This document shows positions 42,271-55,769 of a stretch of DNA of 64,000 nucleotides, in pieces (the stretch's first letter is position 1; every line of letters begins with the position of its first letter). A program made the position numbers and the translations under genes. The DNA is from Glandiceps talaboti (Eukaryota; Hemichordata; Enteropneusta; Spengelidae). Location: the NCBI RefSeq assembly GCF_964340395.1, contig NC_135551.1:20296003-20360002 (forward strand), in the 5' to 3' direction. The notes beneath the pieces are model-generated. The model worked only from the letters and a program-made list of their open reading frames with translations. It did not search any database and was not told where the DNA came from.

Positions 42271-45107
42271 GTCAGTCTCTAACCCAGTTGTTACCTTGTT
42301 AAAACACCCCCCCCCCCAAAAAAAGAAGAAGCTAAAATCATACCACATACCTCATTTCTTGCCCCTTTCTTGAACTCATGTGGTGATTGACAGGGACATT
42401 TTGGTCCCATGGTATACTGGCACTGCTCAAAATCCCTTCCCACAATCCTTTGCAATCTGTCTTGCATACTGTTTATTGCTGGCACTGCTGTATAACCGGG
42501 TGCTGAACGAATCACTATTTCAAACATATTAAGTTCAGACAGTAGTTTTAATTTATATATGACATGTTCACTGAATTTAAAACTACCAAAGTCACTGAAA
42601 ATGTTCAAATCGAGCTCCCCATTTTCTGGGTTGAAGTCGTGATCATATCGAATACACTGGCACAACAGTCTGAGAAATACCGACATTGGACAGAATAAGC
42701 CAAAGTCGACGTAGAGGGCAGTGTCTTCAGATTTGGTTTCCCAATCGGAGTAATGTACTTCAGAGTTAAACTTTGGTAACAGTTTTGGTACGGCGTAAAC
42801 ACTCCTGACGGCGGTGCAAACGCCTCCAATCGACAAGTGCTCCGTAGTAATGTCTTCATCGTCAGCACTAGGTTTTTTTATTGAAGGTATAGGGCAAATA
42901 AGATCGTTCATTTGTAGCAACTTGAGTACTGAATTAGCAGCACACTTGACGGTCTCATCTTGCGTAGATTTGCTCTGTGATTGTAGAATACTTTCCACTA
43001 TGTGTTTTATCAGGCTTTCTCGCCCTAATCCCGTTTGTTTGAGTTCATCCCATTGGTCTTTGAATCCATACTCCTGCTTTGATCGTTCGGGAATGTTAAC
43101 AATGGCGGCCATAACGTCGACGAGAAACTTCGGATCAAATACTATTTTTTCTTTCAATTTGTCGTCGTTTGCCTGGTAGATAATTTCTCCAATGTTTTGG
43201 AAGAAGTTTAACATTTCTACGAATTCTTCTTCCGTCTTCATCTTGTACATTGGATTTTCGAGCGACTTTTCCAGGAACAGATGATAGTTGCCAACATAAT
43301 TGCCACTTTCCCGTTGGTTTCTTATTTCCTTTAGGAAAGCCCAGTACTTTATAGGCCACTCTTTCGTCATAAATTCCGCATTCCTTGCTCTACTCCAGAC
43401 CTCTTCTCTCAACGTTTGAAGATCGCAGTCTACTACCGATCTTTCAACCGAGTTTTCAATCTGAAACAACGGCGAATTGTTACTGTCATTCCAAACGACT
43501 ATATTGTAAAATTTTCTGGGAAGCCGACTCGTTATGTCGCTGACAATTCTGTTCCGGTCGGCTGTAGTCACTGAATCTCTGTGTGTACCGACGAGAAAGA
43601 TTGACGCATTTTGATGTTCGACATGGCTTTCAATGGAATGCAGCCAATAAAGTATGATTTTGAAAGTGCCGGCCATGTCTGAAACCGCCTCTTGTAAATT
43701 GAACACAATTATATATATAGAATGACTGTGCATGAAGATATGGTGGGCGAAGTGATAGAGTGGGTGTCCGGCAAAGTCACGGATTGTAAGCTTAGTTCGT
43801 TTCCTAGGCAACACGCTCGCCTTTATCAAGTGACTAGATTTGATGGCACAAGGAGAAGCGCCTCTCTCTTTCTTTGATGTTGCTGTGGGTGGAGTGGAGA
43901 AGATGTGAAATAATTCTACCATAATAACGAAGGACACGGCGACAATATAGTGCGAGATCTTGTCCCCTGGCCATTTCCATCCACATATTAGAGCTAATAA
44001 GTATCCTGGTGGAATTCCAGCTACATATGTAAAGAATCTCCAGCTTTGTTTCCCAAGCTTAGCTTTCAGGGTGCCTAAAACACTGACGTATAACTGTCTT
44101 CCAATCACCAGTCCATATCCATGAGTAATTCCCACTCCGAGTCCTATCAAAAAACTGTATAACCACTTCTTGTCGGCGCTATTACGATGAATGATGGCAA
44201 TTGCAGGGATGATGACGTAAGAATGGAATCCAGCCTCTTTGTGTCCCCCAAGCCCGACAAGCGTCCCAATCATGAAGAGGAACACATGATAGATGCCCTC
44301 AACGTTGAGATATTCAAAATCAGCATCGATGCATGTAGGGGGCACCATGACACACAGCGAAATAGCCATACCTGTACCAAGAGATGCCCCGAATGATGGT
44401 CCCACGAAACTGTCGATCATAACCCCGAAGAAGAAACTCGCACACAAGGCTATCATTGCTCCGTAAGAGTCAGATACGTAGGATATGGACTCGTGCATTT
44501 TCCAATGAATAACGGCATCTGAGAAAACAGCTAAAGCGTATATACCTATTGAAATGCCAAATCCATCCCTCACACCGAAGGCCAGTGCAGAAAGTCCGAA
44601 GATACTCATAAGTAATATTGCAAACCATGGAACAGCGTCCGAGAAACCAAATCTCATCCCTACGTAATAAAGGAACATTTTCGTCAATGTTATCAAGAGT
44701 ATCTTCAACATACATTTTGCGTATTGGAACGCCTTTTGGTGAACTTTTGATAGTCTTTTTGGTTTTAATATTCTCAATGTATGTTCTCCGACGGCCTCTT
44801 CGAACTCGTTGCTTGTATCATTGGTTATCACTTCCCAGGCGTCATTCACACTGTTAGCGTCAACTAGATCGTGATCGATGCCGACAGTGCTTTCTTCCCG
44901 AGGATTGAATTCTTGCCTAGTCAGAGACTTCCGTAGGCTAGTCTTACCCTGTCTTTCCTTACCCACTATGTTAACTATACTTCTGTGACAACGTTCTTTC
45001 CCAGTTTCTATGGCAACCTCCTGTGCTTTTAGACCTTCTGGTCCCGTGACGTAGCCAGCTCCAGGTGTTAACCCCATTTCGTAAATAGCTTGGCTTTCCT
45101 TGGCCAT
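40519..45107 (-). CDS. Roc-COR-Death protein with a transmembrane block inside the Roc GTPase
   Basis: Three exons, 45107-42351, 41469-41298 and 40700-40519 (TGA), with GT-AG borders give 1036 aa. Start: the ATG at 45107, because an in-frame TAA lies at 45128-45126. Domains: P-loop GKERQGKTS (49-57); switch I-like STVGID (73-78); then about 9-10 hydrophobic segments (about 133-403); then G3 DFAGH (444-448), G4 VGTHRD (506-511), a COR-like region (about 585-900), and a Death domain (about 952-1033; LGKDWTGLA, ILSRESDPCDALLRDWGT, IGSLLKLLELPEM). Roc-COR proteins with Death domains are known as signalling GTPases of inflammation and apoptosis. A membrane block between G2 and G3 is not something I know from the family. 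No LRR or ankyrin repeats precede the P-loop. The membrane location is inferred. The big exon's frame runs 19 codons past the donor, which is intron. Confidence 0.9.
40795..40960. repeat. Fragment of the AGTGAATTTC palindromic family
   Basis: Contains ACTGCACATGCTAC, TTTAAGATAGCAAGACTGAATGA and TTTCTTACTACATTTTGTC, matching the left half of 21891-22290. It lies in the last intron of the Roc-COR-Death gene. Confidence 0.65.
42020..42270. repeat. (AATC)n and (CCAA)n tetranucleotide tracts
   Basis: AATC at 42020-42089, a mixed ACCT/CCAA stretch, then CCAA/AATC at 42211-42270, in intron 1 of the Roc-COR-Death gene. Confidence 0.95.
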
Positions 45108-46347
45108 AATTGCACACCAGGCCAATTATTTCAGAAATTCTGGAAAACAAACACAGACAAATATTAGTTTAGTGTGTTTGAAAAACTATACCGTACATTT
45201 GATTTAACTTTGTGCTGCCTACGTGCTGGTTGAGAGGTACTACATGGTATGTTTACGTACCAAAAAAGGTAAAATTCGCACCTGGTCCAGTTGTAGCCCA
45301 CTTGTCAAATCGCGATGTCATTCAACTACCAGAACCAATATTAGTAAGCCAACAACGGAGTTTTAACCTTGGTCTCTGCAGCGCAAATACAAACATATAC
45401 AATTTACATTTCAAATTTCTCCGAAAACAAAACTTGGTTATAAACAAGTCAACGCCACCTAGTACCTGTGTATTTCTGTCCCAATTACCTCACTTATACA
45501 AATCAACCACACCTGTGTACTTTTACTGGATAGACCTTGAAATAAAAAATCTGGCTATTTATTCTGACGATAAATATGTTTACAAGCTACTACAAACCCA
45601 CCACATACACGTCACATTCTTGTACACACACACGTGTACATGTACATGTACATGCCAGCAGGGCATGCCAGATATCGCTGGGTCAGTTCAGTGAACTCCC
45701 CTCACCTTGGGGGCGCTGTATTCTCGTGACCTCGCTGACCTCTACCCTGCTTCAAGTTTGACACTGACAGAGCCTTGGGAAATTTACTGAAAAAAGCCCC
45801 TCAAACATCCCTAGTCCGATAACTACAAAACCTGTGTTTTGCGGCCCAACAGAAATATACTTTAAGGGAGATTTGTTGCCTTTTCCGTAACCGACTGACC
45901 AGTGCATTAAAGTTCGAGTATGGGGAATACATTTTCTTTCTCAAAAATTCGTCCTGTGCCTGTCGCCCTCTTACTTTGTTTCATTTTTGATACAAATTTC
46001 AAGAGAAATGTTTTTTTCCCAAAATATTCTCTAGCAACACAAGCGTGGCGGATGTATAATCAACGAGTGTACAGTCACTTCACGTTACCACGATTATGTC
46101 GGATATTCTTAAAATCCTAATTACCTACGTAATCTCTATCACTTACGTAATGTTGTGGAAAATACCACGAGCTCCATTGACAACAGAGGACATGTCTGAA
46201 GGTTGCCGCCAAAATAGGTAAGCTATTTGTAGAAAGTGTGATTTGATGACGCACACATGGTGTGTTCATGCTTTTGACATGCACACACCGAACAATTGAT
46301 TACATTGATTATAGTTGTAGTCTTTCTGAAGGCCAAACAAACTACTA

Positions 46348-46800
46348 AGGCTGGGGTCAGAATGTACGGCGGCGGGGGGGGGGGGGATTCGGCTCCCACA
46401 CCCTCCCCACTAGCTATCATGGGGGATATCGATGCTCAGTGTTTCTGCCCAGAATCAAGATTGAAAGATAAAACCCTGCTGAATAAATATCTCCAAGCCA
46501 AGTAAAGCCCAATGTGAGACCTTTAAATTTTTCCCGATCCCAAAGCTCACATACACATTGTATATTTGTAAAGAAATCTCATTGTTATGTATGGACGCTG
46601 AAATTGATTTCCAATTTAATGTAGTGAAGTGGAGGGGGGGGGGGGGGTGTAGACGGGAGGGGAACAACGATTTTTTTTGGGTTCATTGGGGGTATGAACT
46701 TTTTTGAGAGCGCGAAAGGGGGGGGGGGCTGCGACAATTTTTTTGACAAAAATAATTTCTCCCCAGCCCGGCTACCCGCCTTAAATTATGACAGCCTTTA
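46348..46800. mobile_element. Dispersed G/C-tract element (copy 2, full length)
   Basis: Starts AGGCTGGGGTCAGAATGTACGGCGG and ends CCGCCTTAAATTATGACAGCCT; these are near inverted repeats. Poly-G runs occur inside each end. The interior matches 17145-17500. It is about 450 bp with no coding capacity, so a MITE-like element. Confidence 0.75.
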
Positions 46801-47403
46801 AAATACGACAATTGAAGCACTAGCCACTTATTTCCATGTTTACATAACAATTACAATTCAAAACAACATTATGACAGTCAGTTTTCGTCACGTGACATGG
46901 TTGGCATATGTCTAGTCTGCCAGCTGTATTCGATCGAAACATGTGACAAACCTCTGACAACGTGACTGGAATTCTCCGTAGTGGCCTGGGGACGCGGACA
47001 GACATAGGTCAGAAATGATACAAGCACGATTGTTAAACGTCGCGTGACTATTAGTTAATCGTCCTAGTTTTTAAGCTTACTCCATTTTAATCTTTCACAA
47101 ACTTTTATGTTGACTTTCTTTAAAAAATGAATGTCATATTTGACGACACGCGACAAATAGGAGGTGGTGTTATCTCGACATGGCCCATTAATACATGCCT
47201 ATATGCAGCATGCAGCAAACACAGATCATCGTGGGCTTTTTAGAGCCGTCATTATTCATGGCATGGGGATGGAGGGATTGTCGTGAAAAAAGAATGAGTA
47301 GTCCCCCTGCCTCGCTTGAGAAGTTTGAGAAACCTTCGCCCTTAAAAAGAAATTTCGCATGACCCCTCCCCAATAAAACCAATCCTATATATCGCCTGGC
47401 TAT

Positions 47404-47564
<161 letters not shown>

Positions 47565-48889
47565 GCAATATTTTTGACATGTCGCACAGTCTTACGCACT
47601 TTATATATGTAATACATTTGTAATACAACGGATGGGGGATAATGATTTCGACCAAGTCTCATCCGAACATACACAAATTACTCCGGTATTTCACGGTTCA
47701 TTAGTGATGTATATTTATTCTATAAATCGTAGTGTGGTAGGATAAATAATCAAATCATTTTGTGTTGCTTGGCGTCAACTCTGACTTGTACGTTTTTGTT
47801 TTTATGAATACCGCTTGTAATCGAATTCTCAAGGACAGTCAACTTGGCTAATGTTTATTTAGCACTATATACCGGCGACATTTTTCTTTTTTGTAATTCT
47901 CATCCGAACATCTGATCTATTTTGGTTTTTATTTTCTTAAAACATTGTTGTTGATGACATTTTGCTGATATGAATGTTACATTTCAAACCCTTTCGTAAC
48001 AATTATTGTTTTGCGGTATTTTCACTTGCAAAGTGTAAGTTTTGAAAGAGTTAACCAAAACTTATTATGTTGTAAAATTTATCACATTTGCTAAAAAATA
48101 ATAATAAAATCCTCAAATAGAGCTAGGTCAGAATTTTTTGCCGGATCCGAATCCAACATAACCTTTTATCTGTGTACAGAAAACACTTGCCTGACACCGT
48201 ACCGATACATCGTATTTTTATTATTTTCAGATGAAATGGATTTAATTAACTTGATGGGCATGGCAGGATGTACAGTAATAGTTGTGTGATTTGTTTTTTC
48301 GAAATTATTCACTGGGCATTAGTTATTTTTAATATCCGTTACTCAAAATCTAAATGACCCTTTTCAGTACACCGTTGCGGTAATCGTATAATACGCGTAT
48401 AAATTACAACCGTATGGTGACAATTTTATCAACCACACTTTTGCAAACATATACACTTATATCTCGATATCACTTCTACGCCAAAATTGAATATACTTGG
48501 TTGTTGGTATGTTTTTGTTGTTAACGGACAACCGCTATGAAAGTAATAACTTGAAACTCTTCCCGCGTCTCCTGCAGTGTTTGTTAGAAATACGTTACAC
48601 CTTACTTTGTTCATAATTATGTTGAAACGTTGAGTACTTGTAGGCAAATATTAGTACATGTAAGTATAGGGGCAAGTACACATGAGGAGGCTGTTTACGT
48701 GACTGCCTCATTACAGCGTTGCCCTTATCCACGTGAACGGCGTCATATGACGAGTCTGTTACGTCAACAAACAGGTTACATGTTTTGCACATGTTGTCAG
48801 ATATACACGTAATGACCTACTCGCAATATCTGACATCCTGAACAGCAGAGAATCAACTTCGGGTAAATGTATTTGAGTAAATGTAGTAA

Positions 48890-49095
48890 ATTCGATCAAA
48901 TTGATTTGTGGGTCCGCACCTAAAAATCATCGCCCAAATATAATCACGATTTCAACCTGTTACTGTACTACTTATGGACCTCTAATTAACATGTACGGCA
49001 CTGTCTCTAATTATTGGCATTTTTAACAATTATCAGCGAGTAATTGTTGATGGTCCGATTGATAACATAATGCTCAACTTACAGCTAGTGCAGGT
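48890..49095 (+). repeat. Dispersed repeat, CTGTTACTGTACTACTT family (copy 2)
   Basis: Contains ATTTCAACCTGTTACTGTAC, TAATTAACATGTACGGC, TCTAATTATTGGCATTTT and TTACAGCTAGTG, in the same order as at 25240-25500. Confidence 0.75.
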
Positions 49096-49115
49096 TTGGA
49101 AGAGGATAGGTACTC

Positions 49116-49240
<125 letters not shown>

Positions 49241-51461
49241 GCTGTCAAGACTGTACTAAGATACAATGTGTCGTGGCGGCCACGCCCCATTTATTTCAAA
49301 GAAAGAGGCAAGTCGATGAGGGTTCATCGGGACAGCATATGCTCGCAAACCAGAGCTGTTACTAGTATTTCTGTCGCGATACCGGCGGTGCGTCTTGGAC
49401 GGCGCCTCAAAAGATGGCGTGGTTTACGAGGATGTTTTTTTTCTACCGTCTGCTACGATTCGGAAATAAAAATAAACAATAAATGCTGCATTGTAGCATC
49501 TGTTTACTGAAAGAGGGACAATCTTGGCAAAATTGAGGACGGCCGTGGCAAAATTGACAACTTGCTATCTATTTTATTGGGATTGTCCTCGTCTGAAAAC
49601 AGTTTTTAGGAAAAATTTGATTTTTCAAACACACTGTGACGACGAGGACGGTTCTTCACAAAATATATGAACTAGTTACTCAGAACGACCCTTTTCCTCA
49701 GAATTTAGATTACTGAGAACAATATGAAATGGATATTCTTATGTACAGAAATATGATACATGTATTGATGTTAAGACCGTTAACGTGACTCTTTGAATAG
49801 CCGTGTGAAAATATACTATTAGGCGGTACGTATCAATTTACCGCCAGCCAAATACATGTAGAACTTTATACAGCTCAGAGACCGGCTACCATCATTTTCG
49901 GGGCGTGCAGGATCAGCAAGTCAGATAGCCAAGTCTTAGGCTAGCTTCGATGTGATATATCGCATGAAAACTATAAAGTATCAAGATGCATGCCACAGAT
50001 AGAAGTTTCCTGGAGAAAGGATTGAATATGTTTATATGAGACTCCGTTGCCCAGCGTGTCTCAACTATTCTATTAACAATGACGTCATACGGGAGTTCCC
50101 CTACAGCGGGATCAATGACGTTTTTCTACGAATTGGTCATTGCCTACCAAGTATTGCTAAATATGTTGATCAAGACACTGTGAAGTTTAGTTTAACGATT
50201 ACAATATGTTTCACCGGAAACATGTCATTTTTTTTGGCTGTTTCTGGTTTGCAAGTTTTTAAATCATTTCCCCATGAAGGTAACATAAGCATAGTTGTCA
50301 CGTGAAACTTAAACAAATAGCGTGCTGGAGTTTTTTGAAGGTGAATACACAGCACAAGTGTTCGTATATATGTTGTTAACCATATATTAATAATATGAGA
50401 ACTGTGATAAACTAAACAAGCATGTCAATCATAATGAAATTTATAAATAGAAATCTAAATATGTGGCGCAGAGCTATACACATAATTAGTAGAACAAGAA
50501 ACATCGCGCATGTATATACTAGTGAGCCATGCGCGAGCTCCGTGCGCGATGTCATATAATGTTCTATTCTTACGCGTGTACTTCAGTGCCACACGTTTAA
50601 CGATTTACATGCTTTCTGTTTATGTTTTTGAAATTTATTTCAGTATTTTTTTCAATTAATATCCAAAAACAATTTCTCAATCTCAAAATAGATACGAACT
50701 CCTGTGAATACAAGACAGAATGGTCACGACCGCAGCGAATACGCACAGGGCAAAGACGGCGAAATTATCATCATTATTAATACTACGTCGTCGAAACAGC
50801 TTAAAGAGTTTGAAGTTTGTTGTCAGAGACCGTAAATTAAGACAGAAACGAAGAAAGACTTGATAGCAAATGTACTGCATGGACACCAAGTGAATTTTAA
50901 TTAAGCCTGTACAAAGGGGAAGTATGGGTTCGATGTCAAGTCCTGGGGGTGGTCTTGTATACTGAGTGGGTATGGATTGTGACCCACATCATGCACATTC
51001 CTCCTATAAGCGGAAACGAAATCTCACGGTCCTGTTCATTCATTAACAAAGCACTTTCGAAACATAGAGGAATAGTCTAGAAGAAAAACCAACACTTCAA
51101 AAGGAGGGTACATTAATCATAACTACTACTTGGCAAACTTTAATATTTAACTTTAAGGATTAGACACCCTGTTGGCATGTAAAGACCCAATTCGGATTAG
51201 GATGAAAGACAAGTTGTTTAAATAATAATATGTAACTGGTCCAACACAAACTAATAATGCCATGTAAATGGCTCCACCGATATGATGGCGCCAATGTGAG
51301 AACCTGGGATTCAACCATATAAGTACCTTCTCGTTTAATTTGATCACGTGGGACGCAGAATTAATTGGTGGGGTGTTTACAAAAGAAGGAGAAATATGGG
51401 CATGGCGAACGTAGTTTACACATTCTACCAACCTTTATTGAAATAAATTCTTTGGATCCGT

Positions 51462-51721
<260 letters not shown>

Positions 51722-53546
51722 GTGAATATTGATACTCATTTCCTTTTTGTTGACCTGTCAAGTTTTTGTTGTTATCAACAAAACCACCGATTAAATCTGG
51801 GTCCCGTGTGGTTTGATGAGAACATCGTACGTACATTTATTGTATACCACGGTACTACAACATTACGTAATAGTATTAGAGTATACGATTTTACATATTA
51901 TTATTAGACACACATCTTATGTCATCATATGTGCCATGGTTAACTAGTCTAGTTCCTATACGGTACCATTACGGTTTACACCTCCACGTTGACATCCAGA
52001 CTATGGTTTATACCCACTTTCAAATCATGGCTTTAGTTGCATCCTAAACGCTTTTACCATTCCCTTTTACGACGTTTTATAAGAAGAACGACAACTGCAG
52101 GGAATTTGATGTCCGTACACTGTAGTATACTATACTGTGTACAGTTTGAACACAGACACTTGTTTCCCCGAGATATGTTTAAGACTACAATAAAATATCA
52201 ATAATATATACACAAATATACACAAAAGCTTGCAACAGAACACGGCCACAGAACGACAGCCATGAACTTTAACCGACTGTTTTACTCGTCAAACATTTCG
52301 AAAGTTTTCCCTTCAGTCACCTTCCTAGTTCCCAAATTAAATAAAACTGCCGATAAATCGCGGTGTGCGGACTTATGCGATCATGGAAGCCCGTGTTATT
52401 TGACCCCTTTCATTTATTATCGGCCAAATATGTCAATATTATCGATATTTTATCTGATTGTGAAACAGATCTCGGGAAACAAGTGCCTGTGAGTTTGAAT
52501 TCTAACATTGTGTACGTGCAAGCGCCGAGACCCTGAAGAATATAAGTCATAGAAAAAAGGTGCATTCTAAACAACAATAATATAGAAAGTGAACTTCATT
52601 TTAGAGCTGAAATATGTGCTTACCTCATGTTTATGAATCGCTAAAGTTTGTCGTCCTACTTATATGTACTATTCACAAGATAGCATTCTCTGATTCTAAC
52701 AATGAATAAACCACGCATATCTCCTCACTGTAATCTGGCATGACATGTTGTGTTCTGATTTGCGCTACTGATGAACCCATCATAGACGTTTTTAGGTTGG
52801 TAACCGCTAAAGGGCAAATCTCTTGTACAGTAGTATACAGTCATTAGCACAAAGAAAAAAAAACTTACCGTGATCAGCAGTGATAAATACAGACCTAGGC
52901 TATAATGTAAATTTCAAGTAGTTGCACACTCAGCTCTCGGATACATTATTGAGATAAGGCTATTATTAGAGTCAACGGCATAAAGTTCGTCGATCTGTAC
53001 TGTGGTCAAAACACGCATTGAGTCGTGATGTCCACTCCCGGATCCGAGTCACTAATGAGACGGTCTGTCAGGAAGTTGACACACATTCACAGAGGGTACA
53101 TCATGCATCATTTTAAAGTCAAAAGTTCATATTGTCTGCGCATGTCCTGTTTATGCTAAGCCTAAGGAAAACAATGACAGCCTACACTAGTATAAAGTGA
53201 CTAGTATTAGTAACAGAAAAGCTACGTGCATTTTACATGTCTAGACGAGTAGATACGAGGTCATTTACAATCAAATTCAAGTACAAGTTCAATAAACTTT
53301 GTTTTTTTTCTCTCCGTGTACTAGGTTTCTCAGTTTGTTTGCCTTGTGCTTCCTTGACTAATAATGAAAAAATAATACCCTACACTAATGAATAAATAAA
53401 CAAAATAACAAAAACAAACAAATGAATAAAAATAAATAAATAAAATAATTTGCTATGGTTAATAAGTTGCAGGGATAAGTTGTAAGTTACATACTGTCGG
53501 ATATACCCTCACGACGTTTGGACAATTATTTGCGGCTCAAAATTTG

Positions 53547-53560
53547 GTTGCCATGGAAAC
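53547..53560. promoter_or_regulatory. RFX X-box 1
   Basis: GTTGCCATGGAAAC fits RYYNYY-N2-RRNRAC with no mismatch. Confidence 0.6.
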
Positions 53561-53714
53561 CAGCGGCAAACAGACTTACACTGCGTGGGACAATGACTAG
53601 AAGCGTTGCTATTCAAAAAAATAATCACAATATATACACAAAACATTCATAGCCAATATGTCCATGTTGGACATCATCAAATGACTCGTGGCAATCAAGC
53701 CATATTGTTGCTCG

Positions 53715-53728
53715 GTTACCATGGTAAC
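53715..53728. promoter_or_regulatory. RFX X-box 2 (perfect palindrome)
   Basis: GTTACCATGGTAAC is a perfect palindromic X-box, the form expected to bind RFX dimers best. Confidence 0.65.
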
Positions 53729-53821
53729 AATATATATTTGAGCCAAAGTATATCGTAATGATACAAAATTACAAGCTGATATAGGTAACTGACAACAATG
53801 GCGAATCAAGTGGATTTTGTT

Positions 53822-53835
53822 GTTGCCATGGTAAT
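53822..53835. promoter_or_regulatory. RFX X-box 3
   Basis: GTTGCCATGGTAAT fits the X-box consensus except for the last base. Confidence 0.5.
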
Positions 53836-54129
53836 GAAAAACAAATGAAAATTTCGTTTTTGGACAACACAACGGGCCTGGGAAGTTTTGGGGCCGGGGA
53901 CAGGTTACCTACCACATGCACAGTACACACAGCGTGTGCTTTCAATATTCAACACGACCCTGGCACGCACCCAATGATAAACTTTAACCGAGTTATGACT
54001 CATAATGAGTATACTCTGAAAAGTGCACACCCTGGTTGTCTTGGGTACCCAGACTCTCACCGTTGAGGGCTTCACCCCATCGCTTTGGAGTGGAGCCCTC
54101 AAATGTCATTTGGGGGTGTGGCTAGGCTA

Positions 54130-54540
54130 AATGAATCGGTAGCCGTTGATACATGTAGCCCCCTCCCCCCGGGGGGGGGGGCTACTCCCCTTATATGAGT
54201 ATACGTATATGTGCCGCCCTTTGGGGTGTATTTTCTAGCTCTTTTGGTCTAAAATGGGGTGCGTTTTTTCGAGTTGAAGAGTCTAAAATGGGGTCCACTT
54301 TCCATTATTTTTTATTTTGCTTGGTCTAAAATGTGGGCCACTGTCCTTACCAAATCGTAATTGCCATTAAATTGCCCCAAAATGTTGCCTCCTAAGGAAA
54401 ATGTAGTTAGGTTTAAACTTTCATAAAAATGGGGTCTTGATTTTTGGTCAAAGTGGGTCTAAAATGGGGCCTGGGGTTTCCAGCACTGGCCACACACCCT
54501 TACCAGAGTTGGTCACTGGTACGGCCCCGGGCATGTAGCA
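54130..54540. repeat. Repeat with recurring GGTCTAAAATGGGG phrases
   Basis: Opposed C and G runs (CCCCCCGGGGGGGG) are followed by at least four variants of GGTCTAAAATGGGG/TGGG at irregular 35-120 bp spacing, ending near a GGCCCCGGGC phrase. No coding capacity. It is probably a non-autonomous element or its relic. Confidence 0.5.
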
Positions 54541-55123
54541 TGACAAGCGGTTTAGAGAAGGGAAATACGTCGAAGATGTAGATAGTCTAAGATATGACAA
54601 ACTTTGCATAGCTAATCAAGCTTCAGGTTTGATAAAATATACGTACCGGTATGTATAATTACCGACGTTTCGACCATACAGGAGGTAGTTTATATAGGTC
54701 TTTTGCCAGTCTAAAACAATAACATGAATGAAACGAGAGTGAATAAAACATACACACGAGTAATAGCAAAGGTGATTCTTTTTAGGGTGGGTGTGGGGGC
54801 GGGGGTGGGTCTTTGCACGGCAAACACAACATCGGTGATATATGAGGATTAACGGGCCACCCAAAGTGCACTCTAACAATTACAAAACGTGACACGTACG
54901 TCTATACATGGGCATTATGAGGGCGCTGTACACAGTCACAGAGAAGGAACATAACGTACTTGGTGTAGAGATCTTCTGCATCATCCGTCATCAGCACATA
55001 CCCAGAACATATAAAACACTTGAATTGTGTTTGTGGAGGTATGATTGTATTATTCCAAGTATTTTTCTTCATTCAGTCGGAAGATACCCAAAGTGTTGAA
55101 TGAACAAAGAGAAATACCAGGGA

Positions 55124-55166
<43 letters not shown>

Positions 55167-55620
55167 GACTTTATTTAAACTCCATAGCCTGTTGAGCCAA
55201 ATGCTCTTCTCACACAGTGTCGAGATAAAAATATACAATGTATACATTAAAAATACCAAGAAGTAAAAATACAAACCAATAAAACGAAAACAAAAGGCTG
55301 TAAAATGGCAAAAGCCAGAATAAGAACAAAACAACTACAAAACTAAGGCAATTTTCTAAAAGATGAAAAATTTACATTTACGTTTAAAAGACTGAAGAGT
55401 TGTGCAGGATTGGACATCTTATTATACGCAATGACGAAGTTAGTTAGTTGTCCTGGCCCAGTGAGATACCTTGAAAATGGCACATTTTAAATTCAATGTA
55501 TTTCCGTGGCATGAATGTCTGTATCTTACAGACTAGACAGCGCCCTCAATATACTATAAAATGTAGCAATGTTAATAAGATCTTTGTCCTGCCAGGTAAC
55601 GTTTTGTTTTAGGTTTCATG
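55124..55620 (-). mobile_element. 3' end of a retroposon with (TAA)n tail
   Basis: On the minus strand the sequence reads TTTAAATAAAGTC and then (TAA)n (55124-55166). An AATAAA-type signal directly before a trinucleotide tail is typical of a LINE or SINE 3' end. The 5' extent is uncertain and no coding part is seen. Confidence 0.5.
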
Positions 55621-55769
55621 ACTTTGTTTCAATGTTTTAGCACGACACATCACATACATTGTGATATTTGTAATTCTAAGCTACTCTCTTCAGCATACAA
55701 CATATCATATATGTTTGATACAGTGGATAAGAATGCAATTAAGGGTGCCTTCAGTAATTACGAGGGGGA

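Noticed and set aside
42291-42350. The last 19 codons of the long frame (ending in a Gly-rich stretch) as protein
   Set aside because: A strong donor GAG|GTATGTGG at 42351 precedes them, and the next exon continues into a Death domain. They are intron.
45105-45125. A longer N-terminus for the Roc-COR-Death protein starting at 45125
   Set aside because: The codon at 45125 is TTG and is directly preceded in frame by TAA, so the first Met codon is at 45107.
53609-53872. 87-aa minus-strand frame over the X-box cluster as the missing gene
   Set aside because: No domain, no splice partner and no conservation clue; it contains the X-boxes themselves.
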